From assembly GCA_030386875.1 (NCBI GenBank), contig CM059568.1, forward strand, positions 13,890,316 to 13,954,315: a stretch of 64,000 nt of DNA, in the 5' to 3' direction. This stretch comes from Morinoia aosen (taxonomy: Eukaryota; Arthropoda; Malacostraca; Amphipoda; Talitridae). Position 1 is the first letter of the stretch, and every line of letters begins with the position of its first letter. Shown here piece by piece: positions 33,901-40,800 of this stretch. A program made the translations under genes and the position numbers. The notes beneath the pieces are model-generated. The model was not told the DNA's origin. It saw nothing but the letters and a program-made list of their open reading frames with translations, and made no database searches.

Positions 33901-36900
33901 TTACCACACAAAATTCAATGATCTCAAAGTTCTTCTTTGCAATGAAAATCCTATCTGCGTGTGCCTCCAGGAAACCCTCCTGACTGGGCGCTACGCAAAC
34001 CCCCCTTCACATTATCGCCTCGAACGCTCGGCCCCTGTTCGTGACGATGGCCACGAACGAGGAGCAGCAATCTTAGTACACCAGAGATACCCATACGATC
34101 TCTTCCCACTAGACACAAATCTCCAGGCAGTAGCCATAAAAATCCATCTACCCGCCAAAACATACACAGTATGTTCCCTGTACCTCTCCCACTTGGATGT
34201 CTCAGCCCGCGACTTCACCCACCTCATAGAGCAGCTGCGACCACCATTCCTGCTCATGGGGGACATGAATGCAAGCGACCCCTTGTGGGACCCCCCGAGA
34301 GCCAACCGGAGGGGTAGACAGATAGCGGACCTTCTCATTTCACATGACATCTCCCTTTTGAACAATAACTCACCAACACATTTCCATTCACAATCAGGAA
34401 CTTTCTCAATAATCGACTTAGCCATATGCTCCTCAGGGGCCCTACAGGACTTCACCTTTGAAGTCTTGGACGACCTATATGGCAGCGACCACTACCCAAT
34501 CAGAGTCACTCTGCGTCGCGCCACCCCACTCCAAACGAGACGGCACTATAATATTCATAAAGCGAACTGGCCACTCTACAGAGATCACACAAAGATTGAC
34601 GGGCCTAGAAACCCAGATGACTCGGTCGAAGATCTCCTTAATCTAATAGAAAACAAGATCAAGACAGCGGCAAATGCAGCCATCCCACAAACCTCAGGCA
34701 AATACTCGAAACCCCCCGTCCCTTGGTGGACAGCAGAGTGCCAACGAGCACTACAACGGCGCCGCCAAGCAGGAAGGAAACTACGCCGCTCCCCATCAGT
34801 AATCAACAAAATAGCGTTCAACAGAGCACGTGCGCAGTGTAAATATGTATTCTCCAACAGCAAAAAGAACTCGTGGCAAAACTATTTGACTACAATCAAC
34901 GCTCATACCTCCCCCTCTGAAATTTGGAAAAAAGTAGCGAAGATTGCTGGAAAGTTCAGCCCGACTACCCATCCATCTCTGCGCATTCAGGACACAATTG
35001 TCTCAGATCCTTGCCAAGTGAGCGATCAATTTGCCTCCCACTACTCTCGCGATTTCGGTTTTCACCGAGCAAGTCCAGCTTTTCTTGCGTACAAAACCTC
35101 CACGGAGAACCAAGCCCTCAACTTCGCAGCAACTTCTAACCAACCGTATAACGACCTGATAACTCCTGAAGAGTTCCACTCCAACCTATCGCACTGCACA
35201 GATAGCAGTCCGGGCCAAGACGGCATCACTTATTCAATGATAAAATTGGCTGATCCAACACTACAGCAGCTAATTCTTCACCTGTACAACCAAATATACA
35301 TCACGCACTCATATCCAAACTCGTGGCGAATCGCTACAATAATCCCGATCCTCAAACCAGGCAAAGACCCCCACGTACCAAGCTCATACAGACCAATCTC
35401 TCTGTTGAGTACACTGTGCAAACTGTTGGAGAAAATCCTCAACACCAGACTGACTTGGTTTTTGGAGCGTGGAAACCACATAATTCCCATTCAGTCCGGT
35501 TTCCGCCACAATCGCAGTACCACAGATAACCTGATCCAGCTGGAAACAGCGATTCGTGAATCTTTCAACGCTAGACAACATTTCATAGCAGTCTTCTTTG
35601 ACCTGTCTAAAGCCTACGACACCGCTTGGCGATACGACATCCTCCGATCCCTACACTCCTTTGGACTGCGCGGAAATCTAGCATACTTTGTTGACAACTT
35701 CCTCCGTGATCGCTGTATCAGAGTGAGAATAGGATCAGCCACCTCGACACCCTACCCCGCCGAAGGAGGCATACCCCAAGGCAGCGTACTATCCTGTACA
35801 TTGCTTCTAGTAGCTGTGAATAACATAGCAGCTACCCTACCCCCATCTGTTGGAGCATCTCTATACGTGGACGACTTCACGATCTACTTCGCCGGAGCTT
35901 CCACTCGAGTTGTCGAACGGCAACTCCAACTTGCGATTAACTCGCTAACCCGCTGGAGTCAACAAACAGGATTCCAATTCAATGCTGAAAAGACAGTAAC
36001 CATGCATATCTGTCGCCGACACCACTGCCCCAAAATGGCCCATACTTTGACAATGAATGGTCAACCTGTGCGAGCGGTGGAGCAGTATAAGTACCTAGGA
36101 CTGACTTTTGACACTTCCCTCACTTGGAGGCCGCACATCCATGACCTGAAGCGGCGATGTAATTCAACTCTAAATTTGCTGAAGCTACTCTCAAATAAAT
36201 CATGGGGCGCAGATAGGATCTCCCTACTCCGCCTCTACAGAATGCTGCTTAAGCCAAAGCTGGATTATGGCGTGGAGGTTTACTCCTCCGCAGCACCGTC
36301 CGTATTGGATCTACTCCAGCCCATCCAAAATGCTGCTATACGTATCGCAACGGGAGCATATCGTACCTCCCCTGTGACAAGCCTCCACTCAGACTCGGGT
36401 CTCTTGACTCTGCGGCTATATGCGACTATAAAAAGTCTTAATTATGCGGCCAGAGTAGCGGCAAGCGTCTCCAATCCGATGCACGAATTGAGCACCATAG
36501 CAAACGAACCACCCGCTGACCGACGCGGAATTAGAAGGGAGGCCCCACACTTGAGAAACTTCTTCCAACGTGTATCGGACCTCAGAGATCGATATGCTCC
36601 CCATCGAGACCAGGTTCTTCTAGAACAAATTTCTCCACTTCCACCGTGGCGGTTACCTGCTATTAGCATATGTCACGAACTTTACAAATATTCCAAGTCC
36701 ACGACCGCTCCATCCCAACTTCGAGCACTTTACCTTGATCATGTCCGAACCCATCAATTTCTTTCCCGTATTTATACGGATGGAGCCAAAGCACCAGAAG
36801 GAGCAGCATACGCCTATATTCAAGGCTCTACGAAGTATCAGCGGCGAATTCAACCGCATGCAACCTCGTATACAGCAGAACTATATGCTATATACGATGC

Positions 36901-37833
36901 ACTTAATCACGCTGAAACTCTTCCTCACCTGGAGACTACGATAATAACCGACTCGCGGAGTGCTATTCTAGCGCTCTCGAGATACAACTCGCCTCACCCC
37001 ATTGTTCAACTCATACAGTGTCGCCTCATTTCGAGCAGTAAACAATTTACTTTCTGCTGGGTTCCCAGCCACGTTGGAGTGCCGGGAAACGAAGCAGCCG
37101 ACCGAGCAGCTCGAGAGGCTCTCCACTTGCAAATAAATCCGGTCCGCCTCCCTCGAACAGACCACAAGTGGTATTACAAAAAGAGCATCCGAGAACGCTG
37201 GCAGGCTGAGTGGTCGGCGCTTGCCAACAACAAGCTAAAGGCAATAAAGCCAGATGTCCGTCCTCTCCCATTCTCCCAGCAGAGGGATCGACTGTGGGAA
37301 GTAGTCCTCGCTAGGCTCCGTATAGGCCATACACGCCTTACGCATCAGCACTTGCTGGAGGGCCGACCGCAACCGTACTGCGGAAATTGTATTGTGCCGT
37401 TAACGGTCCGCCACATTCTTCTCGAATGTCCCGACTACACACAAGAGCGGCAAGCTCGCCTCGGCGAGGAGCCGAACCTCCCTGAACTACTGACCGGCCT
37501 CGCCATCTGCGGGCCACGCTCTCCTCTGAACCTTTTCTTACTTGAAATTCGCCTACTCCATGAAATTTGACTCACCAACTGAAAATAAGTAACCTCTAGA
37601 AAGAAAATCTTTTCCGCCTCATATGGGGCCCAAACCAACGCCAGCGCGGATGCCCGCGATTAGAAACACCGTCGCTCCTCCGTCAGACCAAGCTGACACA
37701 CCACGGCACTGAAACGGGGCTGAGATGACTCTCACACCCCCCGAAACTGCCCATTATAAGACCCAAATGCAACAACGCTACCAAATTGCGCTGTGATTTC
37801 GTCAGAGTATCGAAAGCGGCGGGAAAACCCAAA

Positions 37834-37867
<34 letters not shown>

Positions 37868-40800
37868 GCGAAAGGCATTGAAAGGCGAGGCAGTTCTGGT
37901 GCATTTTTGAGAAATAATTGGAACTATATACAGAATTATCAGAATTATGTAGAAGTATTTAGTTGGATAGATTTCGGTTTTGCATAAGTAACGTTCGGTG
38001 TAATGTGATCCTTATTGGTCTAAGAACCAAAAGCCACTCCTTTTGACCTTTCAGGAAAATGAATATAATCTTGCGTACATTGGGAATGTCTTTGGCTGCC
38101 CAGCCAATGCAGGGCCTTACTTTGAATTGACTTTCAACTTGTAAGTTACACTATACTTTTCATGCTTTTCCGTAGTGCTGAGCAGTTTCTAAAGAATTAT
38201 TTTTTACAATCCTTGATTTAAACGAGAGATATTTATGCTTACCATTAGGTCAGATCAAATTTTGGTTGAAGAGAGACTTGAATACGATTTTGCATGTGCC
38301 AGGCTGCCATCGAGCGGGCCCGAGAGTTGCGCAACAACTTGCTGCGTCAGATCAAAGGCCTCGGCAAGCGCCTGCCTCCCAACACTCTGGACCACCTCGT
38401 GGATCAGCTTGGAGGCCCTGAGTACGTCGCTGAGATGACGGGGCGCAAGAAGCGGCTCGTGCAGTCAGAGTCTGGCAACATCTTGTGTGAGGCGCGGTCG
38501 GAGGGAGAGGTCAACGATCTTCTCAATTTCAATGGTTAGTTTTAGGGATCTGGAATTCCTTTACGGATATTGGGAACTTGATATGATGAAAAATGGTTTT
38601 CTGTCGTCTTAGGTCAACCATCTTCTCAATTTTGAAGGCTAGTCCTAGAAATCGGTAACTTGTTCATGGACACTGGGGAACTTTGAAAAATGACTTGTTT
38701 TCTGTCATGTGTATAATTTCCCTACAATGCGTGATAAACTATGCTTCACTTGTGAACTAGAGCACACCTGACAGAATGATAGCTTTTTGCAAACAAGTTG
38801 CCCTGCTCTCTCCAGTCATTTTAAGACTCGCACCCTAGACGTATCTAAAGCACACAAGCCTATCTCGATTTGAAAACATGTCTGTAATATATTATTAGGT
38901 CAGTCTAAAAATGTAAGGAGTGTATGCATACGCTGCTGTGTAGGAACAAGTAATCTGAATTGATTTTAGGTGTCTGCACATACACGGTCCTGATTTTATT
39001 GAGTTAGTTCTCATCATTTGCTGAGCTGTTGGTAATTGGGTTTATGTTCAGGTTAGGAATAAGTATTGTTCCTCTTTTATTTTAGCACGTTTGATGCGTT
39101 TTAAATAAAGACAGTTCTGTAAGACCGACAGGAGAATAAAGTTGATACAGATCTCTTTCTCTAAGCTGTACCATTTCCCGTCATCGCTTCTTATTGCCTA
39201 TGAATGACTTGCGGTATGGAGCAAATTTTCACTTTTTATCTCATTCACTCACAGAGAAGGAGCGCTTTTTGAACGACGAGAAGAAAGTGGCGATTATATC
39301 AGAGGCGGCCAGTTCGGGCATCTCCCTGCATAGCGATGCGCGCGTTCGCAACCAGCGCCGCCGTGTCCACATCACGCTCGAGCTGCCGTGGTCGGCAGAC
39401 AGGGCTATCCAACAGTTCGGTGGGTTGCTCTTCTCGGCTTTGTGGCCTGCTGGGGCTGCGCGCCATCATGATATTATATGATAACGTTCCTGTTTAGTGT
39501 TAGTGTATTGCTTAGGCTACGTTCTTTCCGGGTGATATATTGAACATTTCTGTTGGGTTTCTGTCTTGCTCTTTGGCTGCTTGCCATCACGATGTGTTGA
39601 TGATCACGTTTCTGTTAGGTTTGTGTCTTGCTTAAGCTGCGTCTAATGGCGATGTATTTGATAATTGTTTAGAAAGATGTATGAAATAAAGTTTATTTCC
39701 TCGTAGGACATAATGATTATTGTAAAAGATGCACAAGATAAGTAGCATTATTGAACAACATATAAAAGAGTTATTTCTGCCAGTATTACTTGTGTAAAAT
39801 CGTGGACAGTTATCTTACTGAATATTTGACTGCAAATTGTCTCCCCCTATTGCGAGGATTCAAAACTGGAGTATTCTTAAAATTGTTGTATTCGCAGGTC
39901 GAACTCATCGTAGCAACCAAGTAAATGCCCCGGAGTACGTGTTCCTTATATCTGAGCTGGCGGGAGAGAGGAGGTTTGCTTCTATCGTGGCCAAAAGACT
40001 TGAAAGTATGGTGAGTGTTGATGGCGCTTGTGGAGACCTACTGTTTCTGAGTTCTCTTGCACTGTGTGCATTGTAACTTCAGTCAAGCATATCTGGTTAT
40101 GCTGACGAATTAGTTTGCGTTCTAACCGTTTGTGTTGCATTTGCTGCCCAACTTTGCCTGCATTGAATTTGATCTGATGATGTTGAAGCTTTTTCTCTCT
40201 GAAGCGAAACTCAAATTTCCATTTCGAATTTCTGTGCAGGTTTCTGTTTGATTGATTTCAGTGTGAACTGTGTTTGTCTCTTTGAATTAATAGAAGGATT
40301 AAAACTAAAACCTTATTTCATTAACGCGTGTGATGGATCAACCTGCGTCACATCAATTATATTTCTTAATATAAGCGACACAACCTTGATTCTTATTGCA
40401 GTCTTGGACTCACAACGATAAGAAAGATTTTGATGCTACTCATCTCTTGTTGCTGTTATGAATCTGTTTAGTAGTAAAGTTAAGCTAACAAAATATTTGG
40501 TTTTACTTCTATTTATCAAAGATATTTGAAGGTTTATATTGGCGCATCACGATCTCACCAAATTTTAAGTTCATCGTATTGCCTTCCAAATACGTCTAAT
40601 ATAATTAATTTAAATAACGCGACTTTCATAAAGCATATTCTACTGATTCAACTCTCCAATAAATCAACTTTTCATGTTACAGGGAGCTCTAACTCACGGT
40701 GACCGACGCACGGCAGACACTCGGGACCTGTCGAGCTTCAACGTGGACAACACGTACGGTCGAGACGCTTTGGAGCGCACGCTCAGTGCTGTGATGCATT

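Larger units (their letters stand above)
31190..37865 (+). mobile_element. I/Jockey-type non-LTR retrotransposon, nearly intact
   Basis: The full structure is a 5' UTR (31190-31678), ORF1 with three zinc knuckles, ORF2 with endonuclease, RT and RNase H, a 3' UTR, and an (AAT)n tail. A 13-bp target duplication TAGCGAAAGGCAT (31177-31189 and 37866-37878) bounds it. Endonuclease plus RNase H with a TAA/AAT-repeat tail suggests the I clade or a relative. ORF2 is undamaged over 1233 codons, while ORF1 has one in-frame TGA. It sits in the sense direction in sno intron 11, and the intact target duplication implies a recent insertion. Confidence 0.93.
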
